Assembly (NCBI GenBank): GCA_964612675.1
Contig: CAZTDD010000046.1
Coordinates: 1-45,373, forward strand
Direction: 5' to 3'
Origin: CAZTDD01 sp964612675
GTDB lineage: Bacteria > Hinthialibacterota > Hinthialibacteria > Hinthialibacterales > JAKPRU01
Length of the DNA: 45,373 nt
In this document: positions 24,095 through 32,669 of the stretch, one piece after another
Layout: each line of letters begins with the position of its first letter
Position numbering within the stretch: position 1 is the first letter of the stretch
Program-made: the position numbers and the translations under genes
Notes under the pieces: model-generated
What the model was told of the DNA's origin: nothing
Seen by the model: only the letters and a program-made list of their open reading frames with translations
The model's database searches: none

Positions 24095-24907
24095 ATGATA
24101 GTAATCGGTGAAAAAATCAACGCGTCACGAAAATCGGTACGCACAGCAATCGCCGCCAAGGACCGAGAAGCAATTGTCCGTCAAATCGAAGACCAGGACA
24201 AAGCCGGTGCGGATTATATCGATCTGAACGCAGGAAACCCCTACGGGAATATCACGAAAGAAGCCGAAGATATGACATGGCTGATCGATATCGCCTTGGA
24301 TGTGACCCAAAAGCCGCTTGTTTTGGACTCGGCTTCGGGGGAAGTGATGAGCACCGCGGCGGAGCATCTGGCTGGACGGCGTTCCTGGATACTCAATTCG
24401 GTAAAAAACGAGAATTCAATATTGGAAGAACTTATTCCGATCGCCGTTCGCACCGACGCATCCGTTGTGGCGCTGGCGATGGACGGAGAAACGATTCCTG
24501 AGACCACGGATTTGCGTATGGAGAATTGCCGTGCGATTCGACAGAAAGCCGGAGAACTCGGGCTGAAAGAGGAGAATATCTTTTTCGATCCACTTGTGAT
24601 GCCGATCTCCTCGAACTACAAAGCTGGCAAGGTGGTTCTCGATACGCTACGGGCCATCAAGACCGAGTTTCCAAACACGAAGACGACACTGGGGCTCTCG
24701 AATGTGTCGTATGGATTGCCTCATCGTCAGAGAATCAACAGTGCACTTCTGATCTCGGCTATCGCGAACGGTCTCGATGCTGCGTTTTGCGATCCTACGC
24801 GGGTCGGAATTCGTCAGGCGATTCTGCTCGGTGGATTGGTCTGCGGACAGGATCGATACTGTCGTAAATTCAGTCGGGCGTCCCGCAAAGGACTTTTTGA
24901 AAACTAA
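24095..24907 (+). CDS. Methyltetrahydrofolate:corrinoid methyltransferase (MtgA/AcsE-like)
   Basis: A 270-residue pterin-binding TIM barrel that exchanges methyl groups between a corrinoid protein and tetrahydrofolate. Family residues are in place: GEKINAS at 5-11, DLNAG (43-47), Asp78 in VLDSA, Asn101 in LNSVKN, Asp165 in FFDPLVMP, and Asn203 in GLSNVSYGLPHRQRINS, the N5-methyl-THF-binding signature. In glycine-betaine systems the homologue takes methyl from the corrinoid protein and makes methyl-THF. Its position between two MttB genes suggests the same flow. It begins 44 bases after the first MttB. The cell's downstream use of methyl-THF cannot be seen here. Confidence 0.92.
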   Translation: MIVIGEKINASRKSVRTAIAAKDREAIVRQIEDQDKAGADYIDLNAGNPYGNITKEAEDMTWLIDIALDVTQKPLVLDSASGEVMSTAAEHLAGRRSWILNSVKNENSILEELIPIAVRTDASVVALAMDGETIPETTDLRMENCRAIRQKAGELGLKEENIFFDPLVMPISSNYKAGKVVLDTLRAIKTEFPNTKTTLGLSNVSYGLPHRQRINSALLISAIANGLDAAFCDPTRVGIRQAILLGGLVCGQDRYCRKFSRASRKGLFEN

Positions 24908-24956
24908 AATCCAGTCAAGTATGAATGCAAAATACGAGCGCTAAAGAGCATTGAAT

Positions 24957-26495
24957 ATGGAACAGACAACAAGAAAAGGAACTCTCGTCGATCCCATCCG
25001 CCGTCTTTCCGATGAACAGCTTCGGCAGATTCATGAAGGATCGTTGTCGATTTTGGATGATCCCGGTATCACCTGTTTTAACGAGCAGGCAGCCACTGTC
25101 TTCGATGCGTGTGGGTGTACCGTGCGTCGTTTGGATGAGGGGCAGGAAAGCTGGAACGTGCGTATCCCCAAAGCGGTGGTTGAAGAATCCGTCCGCATGG
25201 CGCCTGACGAAGTGACTTTGGGAGCTCGCAACGAAGAGAATACTCTACGACTTCACGCACAGAACCCGCTGGTCTACTTCGGCACCGGCTCCGAAACCAA
25301 TATATTCCTCGATACTAAAATCGAAGAATTTTCGTGTAAAACCGATCCGACGATTGTTCGTCGAATGCCTGTGTATATTGAAAACAGGGGATCGGTTCAG
25401 AATTTATGTAAGTCCGCGAAATTATGCAATCAACTCGATAATGTCGATTTCTTCATACGGAATGTCAATATCCAAGACGAGGGTATTACTGAACAGAACA
25501 AAGACGTGAATGTTTTCTTCGCTTCGCTGCTCTATATGCAGAAGCATGTGATGGCGGGGCTGGTCGAGATCGACAACCTCGAAAAAGTGATTCGGTTGGC
25601 CGAGCTGCTTGTCGGCGAGAGAGACGACTTTGCATCCAGCCCCCCGATATCGTTCATCACATGTATCATCAAAAGCCCTCTTCAAATGGTGGAGGATACC
25701 ACCGAAAAGCTAATTGCGATTGCCCGGAAAGGGATGCCGGTTGTGTTATCGAGCTCCCCACAGGGCGGTTCGACGGCTCCTATTGTTGAAGAAGGGATGG
25801 TTTCGATGATCAATGCGGAGATCCTTGCGGGGATCGCGCTGGCGCAACGTGTGAATCCGGGCAATCCCGTTCTCTATGGCGCCGTTCCCGTCCGTGCCCG
25901 TCTCGATACACTGCACGACTTGTATGGCGCGCCGGAGTTCATTCATTACAACCAGGATTGCATTCAGATGGCGAAGTATTATGGTATCCCCTGTTACTCG
26001 ACTGCGGGGGTGGGCGATGCAAAAGTCCCCGGACTGCAGGCGACGATCGAGAAAGTATTCGCCCAGCTGTCCGTCGCCCAGGCAGGGGCACAATATATTC
26101 ATTACGCGCTCGGCCTTTTGGACAAGACGAATGTGTTCTCGCCATTGCAGGCGGTTCTCGACGATGAACATATTGGTATTGTCAGGCAGATTTTGCGAAA
26201 ACCGGTGTTTTCACAAGAAGAAGTTGAGAAAGCGGTGGGCGAGGTGAGGCAAGTTACCGCGTCCTCGACAAAATTGTTTGCACGCCACATCCGCAAAGCG
26301 CGAAGGCGGGGCCTGGTATCGGCACCGTACGCTTTTGAAACATCGGAAGCGGAGGACGCAGTCCTCGTAAAGGCCTGCGAGCGTTTGCAGGAATACATGG
26401 ACGCACCGGCCGCGCTGCCGGATGAAAAATACATCGAAAAAGTATATGGTGAAATTGACGGCCTTCTGCCGCGCGAATCATTTACACTTTCATAA
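24957..26495 (+). CDS. MttB-family (non-pyrrolysine) amine methyltransferase, copy 2
   Basis: A 512-residue MttB-superfamily protein, only distantly similar to copy 1. Segments seen: LSDEQLRQIHEGSLSILDDP, VRMAPDEVTLGARNEENTL, YFGTGSETNIFLDTKIEEFS, KHVMAGLVEIDNLEKVIRLA, SSSPQGGSTAPIVEEGMVSM, NPVLYGAVPVRARL, YYGIPCYSTAGVGDAKVPGL and IHYALGLLDKTNVFSPLQAV. There is no in-frame TAG, so no pyrrolysine. ATG 24957 is chosen; a TTG six bases earlier is possible. The gene for the corrinoid protein follows 16 bases later. The divergence from copy 1 suggests a different methylated substrate or a second step on the same one, sharing one corrinoid protein. Confidence 0.9.
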   Translation: MEQTTRKGTLVDPIRRLSDEQLRQIHEGSLSILDDPGITCFNEQAATVFDACGCTVRRLDEGQESWNVRIPKAVVEESVRMAPDEVTLGARNEENTLRLHAQNPLVYFGTGSETNIFLDTKIEEFSCKTDPTIVRRMPVYIENRGSVQNLCKSAKLCNQLDNVDFFIRNVNIQDEGITEQNKDVNVFFASLLYMQKHVMAGLVEIDNLEKVIRLAELLVGERDDFASSPPISFITCIIKSPLQMVEDTTEKLIAIARKGMPVVLSSSPQGGSTAPIVEEGMVSMINAEILAGIALAQRVNPGNPVLYGAVPVRARLDTLHDLYGAPEFIHYNQDCIQMAKYYGIPCYSTAGVGDAKVPGLQATIEKVFAQLSVAQAGAQYIHYALGLLDKTNVFSPLQAVLDDEHIGIVRQILRKPVFSQEEVEKAVGEVRQVTASSTKLFARHIRKARRRGLVSAPYAFETSEAEDAVLVKACERLQEYMDAPAALPDEKYIEKVYGEIDGLLPRESFTLS

Positions 26496-26511
26496 CAAGG
26501 GAATATAGACA

Positions 26512-27186
26512 ATGAGTGAACTGATTGAAGAGATCAAAAAGAACGTAATTCTGGGCCGAATCGACAAGGATGACGAAGGTTTCGACGGCGACATGGAAGG
26601 ACAACCGGGTGTCACCGAATTGGTCGAGCAAGCGGTTGCCGACGGAATCCCGCCGTCCGATATTCTTACCCAAGCGTTGCATCCGGGGATGGAGGAAGTC
26701 GGCCGACGTTACGAGCAAAAAGAGTATCTGATTCCAGATATGCTTGCGGCCGCCGAATGTGTGGGCGAGGCGATGAATACTCTGGAACCGCACCTCCTCG
26801 GACAGGATATCCAGTCGAAGGGGAAATTTCTCTTGGCTACCGTCGAGGGCGATCTTCACGACATCGGTAAAAACATCGTCGGCACGATGTTGCGGGGCGG
26901 CGGATACGAAGTTATCGACATGGGCACGAGTGTGAAGGCGGACAAAATTCTGAATAAACTCGAAGAAACGCAACCCAAATTCCTCGGACTGTCCGCGCTG
27001 TTGACCACCACCATGGTGCATATGAAAGAAGTTATCGACATGTTGAAGGAAAAGGGGATGCGCGACTCCGTAACCGTTCTTGTCGGCGGGGCTCCGATCT
27101 CTCAAGAATATGCGAGAAAAATCGGCGCCGACCTCTATTGTGAAGACGCATTCGACACAATGGATAAACTGGCAAAACTGGCCTGA
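26512..27186 (+). CDS. Corrinoid (B12-binding) methyl carrier protein (MttC/MtgC-like)
   Basis: A 224-residue corrinoid protein that carries the methyl group between the MttB enzymes and the THF methyltransferase. The N-terminal four-helix cap is at 35-95 (VTELVEQAVADGIPPSDILT, RYEQKEYLIPDMLAAAE). The C-terminal B12-binding Rossmann fold has DLHDIGKNIV, where His116 is the lower cobalt ligand in the D-x-H-x-x-G motif, followed by GYEVIDMGTSV and the G-G of VLVGGAPIS. The sequence is slightly longer than MttC in its first 35 residues (an acidic GRIDKDDEGFDGDMEG insert). AAGGGA precedes ATG 26512. It is the only corrinoid protein in the window, so both MttB copies should share it. Confidence 0.93.
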   Translation: MSELIEEIKKNVILGRIDKDDEGFDGDMEGQPGVTELVEQAVADGIPPSDILTQALHPGMEEVGRRYEQKEYLIPDMLAAAECVGEAMNTLEPHLLGQDIQSKGKFLLATVEGDLHDIGKNIVGTMLRGGGYEVIDMGTSVKADKILNKLEETQPKFLGLSALLTTTMVHMKEVIDMLKEKGMRDSVTVLVGGAPISQEYARKIGADLYCEDAFDTMDKLAKLA

Positions 27187-27204
27187 GTGTAGAAAGTTTC
27201 TTAT

Positions 27205-28449
27205 ATGAGTGAATCGAACGACGCGTATTCTCAAGCGGCGACCAGTGGCAAATACGACCGCGGCCAGGCTTATTATTCGAAATATGATAACGTGCGTCTT
27301 TTTTGGGAAGATGCACTGACCCGGAAATATATCAAACCGTCGGTCGCAGCGCGCCTGGAAACCTGCAAAGCCAAGGGCCGGGGCCTACGGATCCTGGATA
27401 TGGGTTGCGGAAGCGGAGACGGTTTTGAATTGTACATGCAGATCCCCGCGGATGTTTCCGACCTTCGTTCCGATACCAACAGGTTAATCGAGTACGATGA
27501 CATTGAAGCCTATATGGGCGTGGATTTAAATGAGGAACTCCTCAAGCAGAATTCCGAACGGTGGGGAAACGATCCCAAAATGGCGTTCCACCGCGCCGAC
27601 CTCAGCAAGGGGCTTCCGGACGTCAGGGATGAGAAACCCTATGACATTTATTCCACAACGTACGGTACTCTTTCTCATTTGAAACGCGAACAAACCATCC
27701 AGCTCCTCTGTGACATTGTTCAGCACGGAGAAAACGGTGCAGTTGTCGTTTGCGATTGGTTGGGGCGTTTTTCCTACGAGTGGCAGGATCTCTGGAATGA
27801 CGATACCTCAGGCGAACAGTGGATGGATTATTATATCTCGTATATCTATCCACCGGAAAAACGTAAGGAAGTCGAACTGAGCCTCCTGAAACTGCGTCTT
27901 GTTACGAAAGAGGAGATTACTCAGCACGTGCTCGGTCCCGTAAGAGACCGTGCTGGAGACGGCCTCGAACTGAAAGGATTTTACGACCGCTCCATCTTTA
28001 TTGGACGGCATATCGACACGGGCGACTATAATCCGCATGCGCGGCCTTTGCGGCAGTATGTGAATTCACTTTTCGAGCGAAGCCTTCGGACACCGTTGAA
28101 AGCTCTGCTTACTCCGTACCATCCTCACGAAAAAATACGGGCGGAGAACGAGTTCTTTCAGCGTGCATTCGATGCGTGGAATTATGTTGTTTCGCAATGT
28201 GCCGCAGTCTGTTACGATGAGCCGGTCGCACCTGAGTTTGAAGAAATTGACCCACCGACGGTGGCGATTGACACTGTCAGCCGCTTTAGAGACTTGGCAA
28301 ATCAACTCGACCGTTTTTGCACAGACGATATACGGGCCGACATCCTGGAAGTTCAACTTGCTTTTCTTCTTCGAGAGCTCGAAGCGGCTTTTCAACAGGG
28401 ACATGGAAACGGTCATGGGTTGATTGGCGTGTTCGAAATACGTAAATAG
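27205..28449 (+). CDS. Class I SAM methyltransferase-fold protein
   Basis: A 414-residue protein with a Rossmann methyltransferase domain: motif I LRILDMGCGSGDGF (61-74), the acidic loop after strand 2 (AYMGVDLNEELLKQN), post-I DLSKGLPDV, and motif IV region EKPYDIYSTTYGTLSHL. The last 150 residues form a helical domain (YVNSLFERSLRTPLKALLTP...RFRDLANQLDRFC) that I do not recognise. It is the sixth gene of the corrinoid operon, 18 bases after the corrinoid gene and 19 before the synthetase gene. It could methylate a small molecule or peptide made in concert with the synthetase. No subfamily assignment is made. Confidence 0.75.
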   Translation: MSESNDAYSQAATSGKYDRGQAYYSKYDNVRLFWEDALTRKYIKPSVAARLETCKAKGRGLRILDMGCGSGDGFELYMQIPADVSDLRSDTNRLIEYDDIEAYMGVDLNEELLKQNSERWGNDPKMAFHRADLSKGLPDVRDEKPYDIYSTTYGTLSHLKREQTIQLLCDIVQHGENGAVVVCDWLGRFSYEWQDLWNDDTSGEQWMDYYISYIYPPEKRKEVELSLLKLRLVTKEEITQHVLGPVRDRAGDGLELKGFYDRSIFIGRHIDTGDYNPHARPLRQYVNSLFERSLRTPLKALLTPYHPHEKIRAENEFFQRAFDAWNYVVSQCAAVCYDEPVAPEFEEIDPPTVAIDTVSRFRDLANQLDRFCTDDIRADILEVQLAFLLRELEAAFQQGHGNGHGLIGVFEIRK

Positions 28450-28468
28450 ATCAAAAAGGGAGTACATT

Positions 28469-29989
28469 ATGAGTGGTTTTGCAGTATGTTACGGTAGAGA
28501 ACATAGTTCCGTTATCGATGCGATGATGCAGAAAATATCCCACCGTGGAAATTACATACAGGGCACACAGGACATTGGAAACGCATTACTCGGTCAGAAC
28601 TACCTGCGGGCGGATACCTACGGGGCTTCCCAGGATGCTAATGTGCCGATAACCGATCCTGCGGATAAGCAACTGACTATCTGCTATGACGGCCAGATCA
28701 ATGACTGTCGCGAATTGTGCGGTCGTCTTGGTATCAATGAAGGTCCGTTTATGGAAGAACGTCTTCTTCTGCATCTTTACCGAAATCACCAAAAGGATAT
28801 GTTCGAATATTTGGGCAACGCGATCTTCGCCTTTGTGATTACCGATGGGCAGTCGCTATTCGCAGCCCGTGACCTTTTCGGTATAAAAACACTGTTTTTC
28901 GCAAAGAATACCGACCGCATTCTTTTCTCTTCCGAACTCAAAGGCGTCGTTGCAGCTGCGGGGGATGTTCTGGAGTTTCCGGCAGGGCATACCATGGATG
29001 AAAAGGGGGCTACAGCCCCATTTGGCGATGTGTCCGCAGACATTACGTTTTATGATAAAGATCTGGAAACAATGAAGACGGAGATTCGGACAATTATTGA
29101 AAAACACGTCCGAAGTACTATCGACTTTGAAAGGCCGACCGGCGGGCTTCTGAGCGGAGGGATGGACAGCAGCGTCATCAACCATATCAGCAGCGGCATC
29201 TTGCGCGAAAAACAGGGCAACGATGCAAGGCTCAAAACATTCGCGATCGGCGTCGGGGAAAGCGGAGATATTCAAAATGCACGTCTGATGGCAAAGCACA
29301 TCGGCTCTGAACATTTTGAAATATCGGTTACGATCGAGGATTTGATTGCGGCAGTCCCGGATGTCATTTATTATCTGGAGAGTTTTGATCCGTCTCTGGT
29401 GCGAAGTTCGATTGCGAACTATCTCATCTCGAGATATGCGGCGAAAGAACATGGGGTTGAGGTGTTGCTGTCGGGTGAAGGCGGTGATGAGATGTTTTGC
29501 GGGTACACCTACCTGAAAGAAGTCCCCTATGAGGATATGGTGGAGAAGCAGTTGGAATGTTTAGGCTATCTCCACAACAACGCTTCTCTTCGACTTGACC
29601 GAATGAACCAGTGTAATTCAGTCAAAGTCGTCGCGCCGCTGATATCCGGAGAACTACTCGATTACGCGCTTCATGTGCCGCCTCAGTACAAACAGCACGA
29701 GGAAGACGGTACACGCGTAGAAAAGTGGATTTTTCGTAAAGCCTACGAGGGGATACTTCCCGAGCAAATCACTTCCAGACTCAAACAGGAATTCTCGCAA
29801 GGCTCCGGTGCCGCGGCTGTTCTTCCCGCGTATTTCGAGGAGAAGGTAAGCGATTCGGATTATAGTGCCGCAAAGGCGCGATTTCCCATCATCCGGAGTA
29901 AAGAGGAGTATTTCTATTTCAAACTGTTCAGCGAGTATTTCGGTGAAGACAGCGCGATCGCGACGGTGGGCCAGTGGGTGGAGATTTAA
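28469..29989 (+). CDS. Asparagine-synthetase-like amide synthetase with inactive glutaminase domain
   Basis: A 506-residue AsnB-family protein. The ATP-pyrophosphatase domain is complete: PP-loop SGGMDSS (229-235), SGEGGDEMFCGY (335-346), and RLKQEFSQGSG with Lys439, equivalent to the E. coli AsnB lysine that stabilises the adenylate. The N-terminal class II amidotransferase domain lacks its nucleophile: it begins MSGF where active enzymes have MCGI, and the glutamine-binding NGE (74-76) is DGQ. It should therefore use ammonia or another amine, not glutamine, to make an amide via an acyl-adenylate. AAGGGAG precedes ATG 28469. It is the last gene of the corrinoid operon. A lasso-peptide cyclase or beta-lactam-synthetase-like role is possible, but no precursor or partner is seen. 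Confidence 0.85.
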   Translation: MSGFAVCYGREHSSVIDAMMQKISHRGNYIQGTQDIGNALLGQNYLRADTYGASQDANVPITDPADKQLTICYDGQINDCRELCGRLGINEGPFMEERLLLHLYRNHQKDMFEYLGNAIFAFVITDGQSLFAARDLFGIKTLFFAKNTDRILFSSELKGVVAAAGDVLEFPAGHTMDEKGATAPFGDVSADITFYDKDLETMKTEIRTIIEKHVRSTIDFERPTGGLLSGGMDSSVINHISSGILREKQGNDARLKTFAIGVGESGDIQNARLMAKHIGSEHFEISVTIEDLIAAVPDVIYYLESFDPSLVRSSIANYLISRYAAKEHGVEVLLSGEGGDEMFCGYTYLKEVPYEDMVEKQLECLGYLHNNASLRLDRMNQCNSVKVVAPLISGELLDYALHVPPQYKQHEEDGTRVEKWIFRKAYEGILPEQITSRLKQEFSQGSGAAAVLPAYFEEKVSDSDYSAAKARFPIIRSKEEYFYFKLFSEYFGEDSAIATVGQWVEI

Positions 29990-30004
29990 GACCACGCGCC
30001 CGAA

Positions 30005-30697
30005 TTAGTCGGTGTGTTCATCGCTCTTGCCGGAGTCCACAATTCGTCCCGCCACAATGTGCAAGCTTGTGGTTCCGAGTTCCAGCAACGATTCATCGTG
30101 AGTAACAAGGACGATTGTCTTGCCGCTCTCATGTTCGCTCTGAAGGCAGCGTGCGATAACGACGCTGTTCTCCCGGTCCAAATTGCCGGTCGGCTCATCC
30201 GCGAGAATGAAGTCGGGGTTTCCTGCGAGAGTTCTCGCCATGGCGACCCGTTGCTGTTCACCAACGCTCAGCTCCGCCGGATAATGATTCATACGGGATG
30301 CGATATCCAGCTGCTGCGTAACTTGTGTAATTCGTTCTTTTAAATCTCCATTGTAGCCTTGGACTGTTAATTGAAGGCGGATATTGTCGTAGGCGGTAAG
30401 ATACGGCATGAGAAAAAACTTCTGAAAAATGAAGCCCACATGACGACGGCGGAATCGGTTCCGCGCAAACCGTGAAAGTCCGTAAATGTCCTTCTGATTA
30501 AATAAAACCGTGCCCGAGGCCGGTTGAAGCATACCGCCCAACATCAGGAGCAGCGAACTTTTGCCGCTCCCACTGGGACCGTAGAGAACAACGAAATCGG
30601 TTTTGTCGATCGTAAACGTCGCGTTGTCAACGGCGTGGATCGTTTGACCCGATTTGGTATATGTTTTTGTGAGATTGTTTGTTTGTATCATTGTCAT
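30005..30697 (-). CDS. ABC transporter ATP-binding protein (MacB/LolD type)
   Basis: A 230-residue ATPase with Walker A GPSGSGKSS (about 40-48), Q-loop FIFQKFFLMPYLTAYDN, signature LSVGEQQRVAMARTLA, Walker B FILADEPTGNLD and H-loop VLVTHDESL. The Q-loop and D-loop place it with the MacB/LolD/FtsE group that works with FtsX-like permeases, matching its partner just upstream. The ATG overlaps the permease stop by four bases (ATGA), so translation is coupled. It is the last gene of the minus-strand signalling run and converges on the synthetase gene with only 15 bases between stops. Substrate export or mechanical signalling across the membrane are both possible. Confidence 0.92.
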   Translation of the reverse strand: MTMIQTNNLTKTYTKSGQTIHAVDNATFTIDKTDFVVLYGPSGSGKSSLLLMLGGMLQPASGTVLFNQKDIYGLSRFARNRFRRRHVGFIFQKFFLMPYLTAYDNIRLQLTVQGYNGDLKERITQVTQQLDIASRMNHYPAELSVGEQQRVAMARTLAGNPDFILADEPTGNLDRENSVVIARCLQSEHESGKTIVLVTHDESLLELGTTSLHIVAGRIVDSGKSDEHTD

Positions 30698-31839
30698 TCC
30701 TCGACGAGCGTTGCGTTCGGATCCATCCGTACGAGCTGAATCATGGGGACGATTTCAGAAATTAGTGCCACAAGACATGTGAGCTGAATTACAGACGGTA
30801 GATGGCTCCAGAGGATGTGGACGGGACGGGTATTGAAGACGAGCAGAGAGGCATTAAGGCCCACAGCCAGCTGCGAGCCGATAAGAAAGCCGACAACCGA
30901 AGCGATCACAGCCAAGACCAGTATCTTCGCCAGATATAACCCGACAATATAGATGTAGCCTGCACCCATCGACACCAGTATCCCGACTTCTCTTCGCCGT
31001 TCGGACACCTCCTGGAGGCCCGTGATCGAAATCAGCAGAATTGTAACGACCAGCACAATGCCCAACAAATAGTACAACGAACGCTGTGTGGTCGAACGGG
31101 CGAGATAGCGGCCGTGCGCAATATCCATTTTGGTAATGTGTTTGAAACCGGGGAGAACCTTCGCCATCTCCTTTGCTTGATAAGCTTCGACTCCGGAAAG
31201 AGAGTGACTATGCAGGCATTGGAAAGCGAGGATGGCGTTGATCTTGTCAGGTTCATTGAGAATCTGTTGAGAATCGGCAAGTGGGATGTAAATTCGATAA
31301 TCTTCGATGTCGCCTTTGGCAGGTAGTACCTCTACAACTTCAAATGTTGCCCCGCTGATAACAAGAGAAGATTCTTCCGTATCGAGCAGACGCTGGGCGG
31401 CTACGGCCCCGAGCCTCGCCTGGCCTTCCTTTAGTGCCGTTACCATATTGCCTTTTTCCGGCGTTTCGTCTCTTCGGTTCACCGGTTCAATTCCGGTGAG
31501 GAGATACTCCTGTCCGTCAATCTCGATTCGTTTCTGAAGTACGGAGACATAATACTTTGAAGCGAGTCGGAGATTGGCGGCGAGAGTATGCGTTGTCTCT
31601 TCCGGGAATAGAACCTGATTCTCAGTGCAGAGATACACGTCGTAGGGGTCGGCCTCCTCCGGTAGGATCAGCATATTGTGGCCCATGTTTTTCATAATGA
31701 TCTGCATGGACCGGTTGGCAAATTGATTGGTGTTGCGCAGGTAAACGTAAAGTGTTACGAGCGTAGCCATCGCCAGAAAAATGAGTAGCGTTATACCCCA
31801 CTTATATTTCGCCTGGTTGAAAGCGAGTCTGAAGAACAT
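30694..31839 (-). CDS. FtsX-like ABC permease (MacB family)
   Basis: A 381-residue membrane protein with the MacB topology: TM1 at about 15-34 (GITLLIFLAMATLVTLYVYL), a large periplasmic domain (35-250), then TM2 (255-275), TM3 (297-322) and TM4 (348-366). The FtsX-type loop EVSERRREVGILVSMGAG lies between TM2 and TM3. Start MFFRLAF at 31839 has AGAGG six bases upstream; an ATG or other start 33 bases earlier is less likely. There is one permease gene, so the transporter would be a homodimer. It starts 97 bases after the stop of the response-regulator gene on the same strand and may belong to the same transcript. Confidence 0.88.
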   Translation of the reverse strand: MFFRLAFNQAKYKWGITLLIFLAMATLVTLYVYLRNTNQFANRSMQIIMKNMGHNMLILPEEADPYDVYLCTENQVLFPEETTHTLAANLRLASKYYVSVLQKRIEIDGQEYLLTGIEPVNRRDETPEKGNMVTALKEGQARLGAVAAQRLLDTEESSLVISGATFEVVEVLPAKGDIEDYRIYIPLADSQQILNEPDKINAILAFQCLHSHSLSGVEAYQAKEMAKVLPGFKHITKMDIAHGRYLARSTTQRSLYYLLGIVLVVTILLISITGLQEVSERRREVGILVSMGAGYIYIVGLYLAKILVLAVIASVVGFLIGSQLAVGLNASLLVFNTRPVHILWSHLPSVIQLTCLVALISEIVPMIQLVRMDPNATLVEE

Positions 31840-31935
31840 GCTTGACCTCTGTACATGATGAGGAATTGCCAAAGTTATTGTATATTGTTATGTTGTTTTG
31901 GCCCAGCTTACGCGGTTTGTCATACGTATGCGAGG

Positions 31936-32667
31936 TTATTCCTGACGCCCCACCGTCGATTCTTTGACCCAAATCTCGTCGACTTGAATACCGACTTCCT
32001 GAAGATTACGGAGTTTCTCGATCGTGTCGACGGTTATTGACTGTCCGGCGTTCACCAGGACCTGGCCGGTTGACGTCGTGAGCGGAGGAGCGAGAATCGA
32101 ACCCGCCCGCACTGTGTCGATGCTGCAGCACAAGGCTTTCACGTGAACCGGTTTTCTATTGGTTTGCTTCATGTCACTGAGTTGTTTGAACTCGAGCAAG
32201 TCCTCGATAGGGGAATCGACGTCGATGTTTTTGTATGTATCGACCGGTTTAAGCCAATCGCGGCTCTTTTTACGCTGTTGCAAGGCCTGCTGCAAACGTT
32301 TTCCCAGGGCATCGGCGGTCGCCGGTTTCAGTACGAAACCGCTTACATCGAGGGAAAGAGCGATTTGCACCAAGTTTGTATCGCCGTGAGCAGTGAGCAT
32401 GATAACCGGCAAGTCGGGAGGAATATCTCTTTCGCCGCACCGAATCGACTTGAGCAATTGCAGGCCGTGCATCACCGGCATGTTGAAGTCGGCAATCACA
32501 CAGTCCATGATCGAGGCCATCGTCTCCAGTATGTCCAGGGCTTCCATTCCGTGGGTGGCGCTGTGAGTCCTCGGATCGCCCATATTCTTGAGGGTGCGCA
32601 GAACGGTAATCCGACTGAAATTGTGATCGTCTACCAGCAAGAACGAATGATTCTCAAAAGATGGCAT
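31936..32667 (-). CDS. Response regulator with C-terminal domain of unknown role
   Basis: A 243-residue protein. The receiver domain occupies 8-125 with Asp60 as phosphoacceptor (CVIADFNMPVM), the acidic pair VDDHN and the Lys in FVLKPATA. A linker and a C-terminal block of about 65 residues (KALCCSIDTVRAGSILAPPL...VNAGQSITVDTIEKLRNLQE) follow. That block resembles the small beta domain often found N-terminal to HD-GYP proteins ('...LLxxGxxIT...LxxL'), here without the HD-GYP part. No DNA-binding motif is seen. AAGGAG precedes ATG 32667, two bases after the stop of the hybrid kinase, so the two are tightly coupled. Confidence 0.82.
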   Translation of the reverse strand: MPSFENHSFLLVDDHNFSRITVLRTLKNMGDPRTHSATHGMEALDILETMASIMDCVIADFNMPVMHGLQLLKSIRCGERDIPPDLPVIMLTAHGDTNLVQIALSLDVSGFVLKPATADALGKRLQQALQQRKKSRDWLKPVDTYKNIDVDSPIEDLLEFKQLSDMKQTNRKPVHVKALCCSIDTVRAGSILAPPLTTSTGQVLVNAGQSITVDTIEKLRNLQEVGIQVDEIWVKESTVGRQE

Positions 32668-32669
32668 GC

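Noticed and set aside
22599..26495. Pyrrolysine-containing trimethylamine methyltransferase
   Set aside because: Both MttB-family frames run to full length without an in-frame TAG, and no pyl genes are present.
28469..30697. Lasso-peptide or other RiPP cluster (Cys-less AsnB homologue, methyltransferase, ABC transporter)
   Set aside because: No precursor peptide, leader-binding protein or transglutaminase-like protease was seen. The transporter is on the opposite strand, of MacB type without a protease domain. The operon partners are corrinoid methyltransferases.
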